This document shows positions 47,125 to 55,158 of a DNA stretch of 64,000 nucleotides, piece by piece. Position 1 is the stretch's first letter. Every line of letters begins with the position of its first letter. The position numbers and the translations under genes are program-made. The stretch is taken from assembly GCF_003570905.1 (NCBI RefSeq), contig NZ_QXJM01000023.1, positions 124,001 through 188,000 of the forward strand, in the 5' to 3' direction. The notes beneath the pieces were generated by a model. The model was not told the origin of the DNA. It saw only the letters and a list, made by a program, of their open reading frames with translations, and searched no databases. This stretch comes from Cohnella faecalis. Its GTDB lineage: Bacteria > Bacillota > Bacilli > Paenibacillales > Paenibacillaceae.

Positions 47125-47874
47125 ATGAACTTACAAGGAAAAGTAGCTTTCGTCTCGGGCGGCGCGCGAGGAATCGGAGCGGCCGCAGCGCTGTTGCTGG
47201 CCGAGCGGGGAGCCCGCGTAGCGGTAAATTATATTCAACAGGAGGATTCCGCCCAGGCAATCGTGGATCTTATCCGGAGTGCCGGGGGTACCGCAGAGCT
47301 GGCAAGAGCGGATGTGCGCGATCCCGACCAGGTGCATAGTGCAATATCCCATATTCAGTCTACGCTTGGCGGCATCGACATTTTGGTTAGCAATGCGAAT
47401 ATGTCCTTTGTAATGAAGCCGCTGCTCGCGATGCCATGGGAGGAATTCGCCCAGAAGCTGAATGATGAGATGAAGGCTACATTTACGTTGACACAAGCCG
47501 CATTGCCTGCTATGATTGCCCAAAAATATGGAAGAATCATCTATATTTCCAGCAATGCGGCAGATGTCGCCTTGCCTTATTTTGCCGCACACGGCTCTGC
47601 CAAGGCAGCGCTTAATGCGTTCGCGAAATACGTTGCGCTGGAAAGCGCCCCCTACGGAGTTACGGCGAACGTCGTTTCTCCGGGGCTTGTCCAGACAGAC
47701 GCATCAAGCTCTACGCCGGAATCGGTCAAGCAACAAATTGCGGCCATGACGCCTTTGCAGCGAGTAGCCGTGCCGGATGACGTGTCTGGCGCAATCGCTT
47801 TCCTGGCAAGTGAAGAAAGCCGCTTCTTAACGGGAACTTGTACGTATGTGAACGGCGGATTGCTTATGGCGTAG
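47125..47874 (+). CDS. SDR-family oxidoreductase lacking the catalytic Tyr
   Basis: A 249-residue short-chain dehydrogenase/reductase-like protein. The cofactor motif GGARGIGAAAA and the strand VSNANMS (NNAG equivalent) are present, as are the catalytic-type Ser in IIYISSNAAD and the C-terminal VNGGLLMA. The YxxxK motif is HGSAK: the essential Tyr is His while the Lys is kept. It may have lost or altered catalysis, or the change may be a point error (TAT to CAC needs two changes, so error is unlikely). The start follows GAGGAGGAA. It lies 36 bases upstream of the LuxR gene. Confidence 0.88.
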   Translation: MNLQGKVAFVSGGARGIGAAAALLLAERGARVAVNYIQQEDSAQAIVDLIRSAGGTAELARADVRDPDQVHSAISHIQSTLGGIDILVSNANMSFVMKPLLAMPWEEFAQKLNDEMKATFTLTQAALPAMIAQKYGRIIYISSNAADVALPYFAAHGSAKAALNAFAKYVALESAPYGVTANVVSPGLVQTDASSSTPESVKQQIAAMTPLQRVAVPDDVSGAIAFLASEESRFLTGTCTYVNGGLLMA

Positions 47875-47910
47875 AAGCTCACCGCAGCGGCGGTACTTAG
47901 AGGAAGAAGG

Positions 47911-49974
47911 GTGCGTTTCGGAGGCATGTCGAAGGACAAGGACAGCGCTAGTGACGTCGGGGCTCGATTCGTTCATGAAATCGATCAGATTGAACGGCAT
48001 TTTCTGGTGGGCAGGCAGAAGGAGGTTCAATTTTTCCGTGAACAGCTTGCGGAGAAGAGGCATAGAGGACGTATTCTCAATATTTATGGCACTGGCGGCG
48101 TCGGCAAAAGCTACCTCCTCGACGAATTCCGCCGAATTGCCCATCATGCATGTACGCGATTCCTGCTGCTCGACAGCAGGGATTTTCCGCATACCCCTCA
48201 TGATTTTTGCCTTCATCTGCTCCGGCTGCTTCGTTACGACATCTCTAATGTTGAACAAACGGATCATTTGAACGGCTTGATAGAGCTTTGTCAGGAAGCG
48301 ATCCGGCATATACCGGAGTCGGGCGGAGCCATTCTGGCGCTGGATACGTTCGAGGAGCTGGGGGAACTGGAATACTGGTTCCGCGAAGAGTTTCTGACGC
48401 AGCTGCACTCCAAGGTGTTCGTTGTTATATCCGGCCGCTATCCGATTCAAGGCGCTTGGCTGTCCTCGCCCGCATGGCGCCAGTTGATCAATCATATGCC
48501 TATCGGGGATCTGGATTATTTCTCGGTCAAGGAATATTTGCACCGTTCCGGAATTACGGCAGAAGACGATATCCATCGGATTTGGAGCAAGACCAAGGGG
48601 CACCCGCTGACCTTGTCCCTATTCTTGTCTACGCCGCTTTCCCATGCGAATCAGTTCATTCTGTTCGAAGAAAATAGCAACGTGTTCGCTCAAGTGGTGC
48701 ATGCCTGGCTGAAAGAGCTGCCGGATCCGCAGCTACGCGAGCTAGTCGAAGTGGCTGCCGTACTGCGTCATTTCAATCAGGAGTTTCTCGCCAATGCTAT
48801 TGGAAGTCCGGTCCCGACGGAGCATTTTCTTAAGCTGGTCGGACTTTCCTTTGTCCGTCGGGTGGAGCGGGGGTGGCTGCTGCACGATCTCATGCGGGAC
48901 GCGATCACTCACGAGCTCCGAGTGCGCGCGCCGGAGCAATACCGCGGCATTCGGAAGCGCTGCGTCCTCTACTATTACGATCGGATCAAGAAATCGGTAC
49001 ACAAGAAATCGGTCGCTTGGGAGACGGCTGAATGGTTCTATTATATTGGCGATCCGGCGATCCTTGCCTTTTTCTATCAGAATTCGGGCATCCATCGGTG
49101 GGAGCCGCTTAACGAATCCAACTGGCTTGAGGCGGAGCTTTACATCGAGAACAGACGTTCCTCAGCCAAAGAAGCGAAAATCACTTATACCCATCCGGAA
49201 ACCTCGGAACGATACGATTACGTCATTTCTGCCGAAGAAAACTTGTACACGTTGAAGCATATTCATCTTCGAGAGCTGTACGAGCTGGATACGAGCATCG
49301 TCAAGCTCATCCGCAACAGCAAAGGCGATTTGTCGGGCCTTTCGGTCATTATTCCGATTAACGCGCACACGTTGGACTATCTGCTTACGCAGCCTCTGTC
49401 CTCGGCTTATTTTACCGGCTTGTCTGAGCAGAGGATAAAGGAAATGAAAGTACCGAAGGAGACGAAAGCGGGATATTTCGTCAAGACGATCGATATTCCC
49501 GATTTCTCCGACCAGTCGATGCGTGCGGCTGCCGGCTTAACGTTCATTACGCATATCATTTCAGCCGGGTTCATCCTCGCTTCGCCTCCAGCCAATCCGT
49601 TGTTCGGAGAAATCCACTTAGGACTCGGGTGTCAGATTGCCGGACATGTTGTCCATTTCGATTATGACGGGGTAACGCCGACACCCTATTATGTGATTGA
49701 TACGAGAGGCAACAAATTGCAGAGCTACCTGAACAAAATGCTCGCGAGCTTCGGCATGCCGGACGAACAGAGAGAAGCGCAAGAGGAGCTAGCCTCGCTG
49801 TCAAATCGCGAGAAGGAAGTTGTCGAGCTTATTATTAAAGGGCATACCAATATGGAAATTGCCAGTCTTCTCTACCTCAGCGAGGTGACGGTGAAGAAGC
49901 ATCTAACGAATATTTTCAGAAAGCTGGACATTAAAAATAGAAGTCAATTGGTTATTCTGATGGGGAAGCGTTAA
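47911..49974 (+). CDS. STAND-type ATPase/LuxR-family transcriptional regulator
   Basis: A 687-residue regulator. P-loop GTGGVGKS (60-67) opens a STAND/NTPase domain with Walker B-like GGAILALDTFEELG (about 140-153); the middle (about 200-600) is helical/beta with no clear TPR series; the C-terminus is a LuxR HTH (LSNREKEVVELIIKGHTNME, then IASLLYLSEVTVKKHLTNIF). Such proteins resemble MalT/LAL regulators that oligomerise on sensing a ligand. The GTG at 47911 has GAGGAAG upstream. A terminator separates it from the giant-protein cassette, which it may control. Confidence 0.9.
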   Translation: MRFGGMSKDKDSASDVGARFVHEIDQIERHFLVGRQKEVQFFREQLAEKRHRGRILNIYGTGGVGKSYLLDEFRRIAHHACTRFLLLDSRDFPHTPHDFCLHLLRLLRYDISNVEQTDHLNGLIELCQEAIRHIPESGGAILALDTFEELGELEYWFREEFLTQLHSKVFVVISGRYPIQGAWLSSPAWRQLINHMPIGDLDYFSVKEYLHRSGITAEDDIHRIWSKTKGHPLTLSLFLSTPLSHANQFILFEENSNVFAQVVHAWLKELPDPQLRELVEVAAVLRHFNQEFLANAIGSPVPTEHFLKLVGLSFVRRVERGWLLHDLMRDAITHELRVRAPEQYRGIRKRCVLYYYDRIKKSVHKKSVAWETAEWFYYIGDPAILAFFYQNSGIHRWEPLNESNWLEAELYIENRRSSAKEAKITYTHPETSERYDYVISAEENLYTLKHIHLRELYELDTSIVKLIRNSKGDLSGLSVIIPINAHTLDYLLTQPLSSAYFTGLSEQRIKEMKVPKETKAGYFVKTIDIPDFSDQSMRAAAGLTFITHIISAGFILASPPANPLFGEIHLGLGCQIAGHVVHFDYDGVTPTPYYVIDTRGNKLQSYLNKMLASFGMPDEQREAQEELASLSNREKEVVELIIKGHTNMEIASLLYLSEVTVKKHLTNIFRKLDIKNRSQLVILMGKR

Positions 49975-49985
49975 TAGAACAAAAC

Positions 49986-50022
49986 AAACCGGAGCGCGAT
50001 CGTATTGCGCCCCGGTTTTTTA
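49986..50022 (+). terminator. Terminator after the LuxR-type gene
   Basis: AAACCGGAGCGC pairs with GCGCCCCGGTTT around a loop, then TTTTTATTTT. It isolates the regulator transcript from the cassette at 50226. Confidence 0.88.
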
Positions 50023-50028
50023 TTTTGT

Positions 50029-50096
50029 CATAATTCAAACGAAAGTGTCGAAAATTAGGAAATAAGAAGGAAGACTAGCAATTTTGTCGAATTATG
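50029..50096. promoter_or_regulatory. Spaced inverted repeat upstream of the giant-protein gene
   Basis: CATAATTC at 50029-50036 and its complement GAATTATG at 50089-50096 flank an AT-rich stretch that also has TTTTGTC near both arms. It could be an operator for the adjacent LuxR-type regulator; this is only a pattern, with no known site to compare. Confidence 0.3.
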
Positions 50097-50123
50097 AGAG
50101 GGAGAATGGGCGAAGGAGTGATA

Positions 50124-50189
50124 ATGAATAGAGGAAATAAGACAAAATTTCCTTGCAGGTCTAAATCAAGAAGATTCATATCCGCATGA
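50124..50189 (+). CDS. Possible small ORF or leader peptide (21 residues)
   Basis: An ATG with GAAGGAG about 7 bases upstream begins MNRGNKTKFPCRSKSRRFIS and ends at TGA 36 bases before the giant-protein start. It is basic with one Cys. It may be a translated leader or a small peptide of the cassette; it may equally be chance. Confidence 0.3.
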   Translation: MNRGNKTKFPCRSKSRRFISA

Positions 50190-50225
50190 AGAACTAAATA
50201 TGTAGTCATGAAGAAGGAGGAAATA

Positions 50226-53200
50226 ATGGATATTAATGCGCTGGATCAAGCTCTGGTCATCAATGCCGGGTCTCTGACATTAACGGGAACAACGCTTCAA
50301 GGGTGCCCGTTGCAGGACATTCTGACTACTTACAATGCAGGCGCACCGCTTACGATTGAGAATGCTCAAAAGCAGCTTACGTCGGATGCGGTAATTGTAA
50401 CGGGAGCCGCAAGCTTCCTAAACGTTCCAAACCTGAAGGTCGAAGCTGCTTTTACGCTCGATAGCGCGGGCAATCCGATCGGTTCATTCGTTTTCCTATT
50501 AATTGAAAACGGCTCGGTGACTTCAAATCCGTGGACGTTCGGCACGAGCTTTCCCAATCTCCCCGATTTCCCTAACTTCACCGAGTCTTCATATGCCGCC
50601 AACTATAGCGTATTAAATCGTTTGGTCTTCTCGGAAGCATCGTTTATTCTTCAAACAGCCGCCGGAATAGACAGCAAAACGAATGTTCCTCTAGCATACG
50701 GACTGAATTTCGTATCCCGCGTAAATCCTGCCAGCTTGCTAGGGCTAATGGCGCCTTTGCTTGGAAGCGGCACGACGATTCTCTACGGAACGATTACATT
50801 GCCGACGCCCGCTCAGCAGACACGGCCTCTTCCCGTGCTGAAAGAACCGTGGAATGAACTCGGATGGACCGTTCCCGGCATACATCTTCAATCGGCGCTC
50901 GATTTTGATTTTACGTTAGGAAAGTTAACGGTTGAAAAGCCCTTATTTCGAATTTATAGTCCTATATCCACCGATTGGTTGGCGAACAACCGTACATACC
51001 AGCCGGAGTTTGCCTTGACGAGCACAATGACCGTGCCGAGCGCAGACATCAAGCTGGATCTGACAACGCTGTTTAATCCGAATCAGATTAGCATCGGCGG
51101 AATATTCTCCGGCATTCAGTTGGACAATCTGGCTCACCTGACCGATTTCGTTCAAGGCAGCGATTTGTTCAGCCGGCTCCCAGCCGATGTGCAAAGCATC
51201 GTATCCGGGCTTGGCGGGCTAAGTCTGACAGCCGCAGGCCTATCGCTGAGCGGAGGCATCTCTAGCTCTTCGGTAGATTCGGTCTACGCGACCGTCGGTT
51301 TTCCTGATGTCAAATGGACCGTCTTCCCCGGAATCGATATCGAAGCCGTATCCGCTCAGTTCACCGTACTGGAGCCGTTCAATCAGGCGGGAAGATCCGT
51401 CAACGTCACGCTGCAAGGAACGATCAGCTTTGGCGGGGCTTCTTTCGATGTGTTCACTATGTATCCGGGCTTTACGGTTCAAGCCGATTTGCAGCACTCC
51501 ACTCCGGTTTCCTTGAGCGGCCTGTTCCAGCAAGTTTTGCCAGAGCTTCCCGTGCCTCCGGACTTGACGATCAGCGATATGCAAATTTTCGTCGATCCGG
51601 GCAAGTCCTACTTTTTCACGGCGACGATGCTGGACAAGCCTGCCTGGCAATTCGATCTGGGGCCGTTCGGTCTTTCGATCGGCAATGTTCAGCTTACGTT
51701 GAACAAACAGACGGGAAGCCCCGCGAGCGGAAGCTTCTCGGGAAGGCTGCGAATCGGCAGCCAGCTTATCGTAGATGCGGTGTACGATCTTCCGGGCCAT
51801 TTCTTTGTGCGGGCCGAGCTTCCGGATTTGAAGTTGTCGCAAATGATCGCCTTGTTCGATCAAATCGGCATTAAGCTGCCATCCGGCTTTGAGATTGAGC
51901 TTAAGCAGTCCTATGTGCTTCTTTCCACCGAATCCGGCGGCTTTACTTTTACGGCGGCGACTTACATATCGGATATCGGCTTGCTTGCCATTACCGCGCA
52001 GAAGGAAGGCGGCCGTACGGGCGTTGCTTTCGGCATCCAACTGGACGTTGCAAGGCTATGCGCCGTGACGGGCTTGGAGGCGTTGAAGGCGCTGGACGAG
52101 CTGGTAGGTTTGGAACAAGTGATGCTGCTCGTATCGTCGCTCGATCAGCCCGGCTTTCAATTTCCCGATATGGCGCATTTTCAAGCGCCACCTCTCGCCG
52201 GCAAAAACTTGAAGCTGCCGGCTCAAGCCAGCGGCGTCGTGCGCGGCTTGAATTTCTACGCCCGCTTGAACACGACGAAGAGCCAAGGGTTTCAGGCGTT
52301 GGCGAACTATTTGGATATTCCGCTTGACGGCTCGATCGGCATAACGGTTGCGGTCAGCATGCCCGATCCGTCTTCGAACTCCAAGCTGTTCCTGTCCGTC
52401 ACGAATAGAATCGATTCGGTAACGACGTTGACGGGCGATTTCGGCATACTTATGCTGCACGGCCAGCCGGGCGCCTTTTTGACGGGTCACGTGGATACGC
52501 AATTGCAAGGCAGCCCGATCCGCTTCGATGTAACGGCTATGGTGCTGGCAAATGGCGTATTGATTTCCGGCACGATGCTCGGGTCTATCCAATTCGGCGA
52601 CCTGCCCGTCCATCTTTCCAACGTGGCGCTCGTCATCGGAATGGACTGGGAAGGAATTCCGAGCTTCGGCTTTGCCGCGACGTTGGACGTGCAAGATTTC
52701 AACAGCTCGATCGCGGTGTTCTTCGATTCCGTCGATCCATCGCAATCGATGTTCGCCGGGGCGATCAGCGATTTGTCCTTGCGTGATGTGGCCACGACGT
52801 TGGCCGGGCAAGATACGCTGCCTTCGGAGCTGACCGACGTGCTGACGCTAATCGGGCTCAAAAGCCTCAAATCGTTCACGATGCCATCTTCGTGCGCCGC
52901 CGATTTGGACGGACGCAACCTGTCCGCCATCGCAAGCGCCTTCCAGCAGTACGGAAGCAAATCGATTCCTTCCGGCAGCAACTCCATCCTGCTGACGATC
53001 AATTCGGCCGGGTCGGTCTGGAGCTTGACGGATATGACGACAATGACGCATTATCGTCTGACGCTTGAAGGCGACCGGATCTCGGTCGGTCTGGAGCCGC
53101 AAATTTATTTCGCCCCGACCGACACGCGAATCGGCTCTATACCGTTTAATGCGGGTTTTCACGTGGAAGCCGCTATCGACTATTTGGTCATTCATGCGCA

Positions 53201-54374
53201 ACTAAAAATTTCGATCGATACGAGCAAGGGCATTGCCGCTGACGCTTCGATCAATCCGATTACGATATTTAACGACACATTCTTCTCCGTTACTTCGGCG
53301 GACGGTAAAACCGGGCCATCGCTTTCCTTGGCGACTTACTCCCAGCCCGATTTGCCCAAGGAGCTGCAAGGTCCTCATTTTCTCGTTAGCGGCAATATTC
53401 GTTTGCTGGGCTTGGATATATCCAGAACGTATATTTCGGTTGGCGAGGACGGACTGGCCTTCCGTGTAACCGAGCAAGTATCGCCTGTAGTGAAGCTCGA
53501 TGTACAAGGCGCCTTCAACAGCTTGACGAATCTTGGCGTGAACGGCGGTATCGTCGTCGGCTTTGACGAGCACCTGGATTTGGGCCAGCTCGGCAATATC
53601 CATTTCGCGGCGAACGTGGACGGACAATTGTCCATTGGTTATAAGAACGATTCCGCTTTCGCTTCGATACAAGGCGGCTTTCATTTTGGCGGGGTGGATT
53701 GCTCCATACCGGCGCTCACATTGGATGTTAGCGGCCCCGCGCTTGCGAACATCGCGTCGACGCTGTGGGAGCAAGTCAAGGACATTATCGAGAAGCTGCT
53801 GACCAATCCCGATCAGTGGCTGAGCTGGGTCAAAGGCGGCGCTGTTCAACTGGCGGATCAAAGCGCGCAGGCGATCGGTAAAATTCTCGGCGACTGCTAC
53901 GATTATTTATCGGCCAACGACATCGCTAGCAAGACTAAGGAAATTATGGACTACGGCATCGATGAAGTGACCGCAGCGTTAAAAGGAGCGGGGGAGACGG
54001 CCGAAGAGGCCGTTCAGGCGCTGGCCAGCGTCGGATTCGCGGCCGAGGAAATCGGAAAGGCGATCGTATCCGTCTTTTCGGGCATTCATGTCGACACCAG
54101 CTTTGGCCATATCGACCAGTCGGCCCCGCATTTGGATACGCCGCAAATTCATGCGGATGTCCCTTCCATCCATACGGACGCGAGTACGCACGCGGACATC
54201 GGAGGTCATATCGACAAAGGGAGCGGCTGGCTTCATATCGACACCGGCGCTCCCCACGCAGATACGACTCCGCATGTGGACCAGACGATTACGCCGCATG
54301 TCGATACCGACACGCCGCATGTCGACACGACTCCGCACGTGGATACGGGAACTCACATCGATGTAAGCAGCTAA
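50226..54374 (+). CDS. Giant beta-rich protein with C-terminal His-Xaa-Asp repeat tail
   Basis: A 1382-residue protein from the ATG at 50226, which has AGGAGG 6 bases upstream; an ATG at 50208 would include that site in the coding sequence. No signal peptide or membrane segment is evident. Residues 1-1190 are a long series of beta-rich segments with recurring patterns (LSGGISSSSVDSVYATVGFP, GFAATLDVQDFNSSIAVFFD, FAGAISDLSLRDV); I recognise no named family with confidence. Residues 1190-1287 are helical (WEQVKDIIEKLLTNPDQWLS). Residues 1288-1379 hold 14 HxD motifs. It heads the cassette with EEP, radical SAM and toxin-like genes, and is the most likely modification substrate. Confidence 0.8.
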   Translation: MDINALDQALVINAGSLTLTGTTLQGCPLQDILTTYNAGAPLTIENAQKQLTSDAVIVTGAASFLNVPNLKVEAAFTLDSAGNPIGSFVFLLIENGSVTSNPWTFGTSFPNLPDFPNFTESSYAANYSVLNRLVFSEASFILQTAAGIDSKTNVPLAYGLNFVSRVNPASLLGLMAPLLGSGTTILYGTITLPTPAQQTRPLPVLKEPWNELGWTVPGIHLQSALDFDFTLGKLTVEKPLFRIYSPISTDWLANNRTYQPEFALTSTMTVPSADIKLDLTTLFNPNQISIGGIFSGIQLDNLAHLTDFVQGSDLFSRLPADVQSIVSGLGGLSLTAAGLSLSGGISSSSVDSVYATVGFPDVKWTVFPGIDIEAVSAQFTVLEPFNQAGRSVNVTLQGTISFGGASFDVFTMYPGFTVQADLQHSTPVSLSGLFQQVLPELPVPPDLTISDMQIFVDPGKSYFFTATMLDKPAWQFDLGPFGLSIGNVQLTLNKQTGSPASGSFSGRLRIGSQLIVDAVYDLPGHFFVRAELPDLKLSQMIALFDQIGIKLPSGFEIELKQSYVLLSTESGGFTFTAATYISDIGLLAITAQKEGGRTGVAFGIQLDVARLCAVTGLEALKALDELVGLEQVMLLVSSLDQPGFQFPDMAHFQAPPLAGKNLKLPAQASGVVRGLNFYARLNTTKSQGFQALANYLDIPLDGSIGITVAVSMPDPSSNSKLFLSVTNRIDSVTTLTGDFGILMLHGQPGAFLTGHVDTQLQGSPIRFDVTAMVLANGVLISGTMLGSIQFGDLPVHLSNVALVIGMDWEGIPSFGFAATLDVQDFNSSIAVFFDSVDPSQSMFAGAISDLSLRDVATTLAGQDTLPSELTDVLTLIGLKSLKSFTMPSSCAADLDGRNLSAIASAFQQYGSKSIPSGSNSILLTINSAGSVWSLTDMTTMTHYRLTLEGDRISVGLEPQIYFAPTDTRIGSIPFNAGFHVEAAIDYLVIHAQLKISIDTSKGIAADASINPITIFNDTFFSVTSADGKTGPSLSLATYSQPDLPKELQGPHFLVSGNIRLLGLDISRTYISVGEDGLAFRVTEQVSPVVKLDVQGAFNSLTNLGVNGGIVVGFDEHLDLGQLGNIHFAANVDGQLSIGYKNDSAFASIQGGFHFGGVDCSIPALTLDVSGPALANIASTLWEQVKDIIEKLLTNPDQWLSWVKGGAVQLADQSAQAIGKILGDCYDYLSANDIASKTKEIMDYGIDEVTAALKGAGETAEEAVQALASVGFAAEEIGKAIVSVFSGIHVDTSFGHIDQSAPHLDTPQIHADVPSIHTDASTHADIGGHIDKGSGWLHIDTGAPHADTTPHVDQTITPHVDTDTPHVDTTPHVDTGTHIDVSS
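54087..54362 (+). repeat. Coding repeat: fourteen His-Xaa-Asp motifs
   Basis: Within residues 1288-1379 of the giant protein the tripeptides HVD, HID, HLD, HAD and HTD occur 14 times, spaced by three to eight residues and mostly followed by Thr (as in TPHVDTTPHVDTG). Between them are Thr, Pro, Gly and Ser. At DNA level GCATGTCGA and CACGTGGAT variants show the repeats are not identical, so the protein motif, not the DNA, is what is kept. Confidence 0.95.
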
Positions 54375-54395
54375 CTTATTCGGGAGGATGCGAAG

Positions 54396-55118
54396 ATGGA
54401 TAACAGCTTTATGTTCTGGAACTTGCAGCGATTGGGAGCCAGCACCGATGCCGAAGTCGTGACGGGCATTACGGCTATTGCGAGCGCCCAACAAGCAAAC
54501 GCCGAAGGCTATTGCGAGCTGACGACGGCTTGTACCGCCATGACGCCTCACAATATTACGTACCGCAAGGAAACCTCGCATCAGCTATGCTATAGCGCAA
54601 GAGATTACGCACAATTGCCGAGTCCGATCGTATATCCGATTCCGACCCAGCTCGCGCTTACCAGAATCGAGCCCGAATCGACGGCGGCGTACGAGCAAGC
54701 CGGCTACGACGGAGGCAAGAACTTCAAAAACTTGTGCGACCGCGCTCCAGCCTATGTCGGCGGCGGGCTTATTGGCGGAGTCAACGTCTTCATTTTTCAC
54801 GCTCCTGCCCATGCGGATTCGGCGGAGAGAGCGGTTGCGTTCATCGCCTGCTACTTGCAAGATTACTACACCACAAATCCGGCCCCCTGGCTATTGATCG
54901 GGGATCTGAACGTGGAGCCGAAGCAGCTTGCGGGCTCCAAGGTCGGCATTTCGTTGGAAGACTACATCATTAGTTCGGGGCAGCCCACCCATAAAAAAGG
55001 GAAAGAGCTCGATTACGCTTTGACCAACTACCCGAACGCTATCAAGCTGAAACGGGTTCATGCCAATAAGCGATTCGAATATTCGGATCATATTCCTATC
55101 GTAGCCGTTTGGGGGTAA
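54396..55118 (+). CDS. Endonuclease/exonuclease/phosphatase (EEP)-fold protein, CdtB-like
   Basis: A 240-residue protein of the DNase I/CdtB/sphingomyelinase superfamily. Landmarks are WNLQRLG near the start (metal Asn), EGYCELT (metal Glu near 41), NVFIFHAPAHAD (catalytic His), LLIGDLNVEP (Asp/Asn) and YSDHIPIVAVWG (Asp-His). The WNLQ and FHAPA wording resembles CdtB-type nucleases. There is no signal peptide. GGGAGGATG precedes the ATG, 22 bases after the giant-protein stop, so it is in the same operon. It could be a nuclease, a phosphatase or an effector; no test of activity is possible from sequence. Confidence 0.85.
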   Translation: MDNSFMFWNLQRLGASTDAEVVTGITAIASAQQANAEGYCELTTACTAMTPHNITYRKETSHQLCYSARDYAQLPSPIVYPIPTQLALTRIEPESTAAYEQAGYDGGKNFKNLCDRAPAYVGGGLIGGVNVFIFHAPAHADSAERAVAFIACYLQDYYTTNPAPWLLIGDLNVEPKQLAGSKVGISLEDYIISSGQPTHKKGKELDYALTNYPNAIKLKRVHANKRFEYSDHIPIVAVWG

Positions 55119-55158
55119 TACAGCTCATAGAGGCCAATAGGCAAGGAGGGAACGCATC

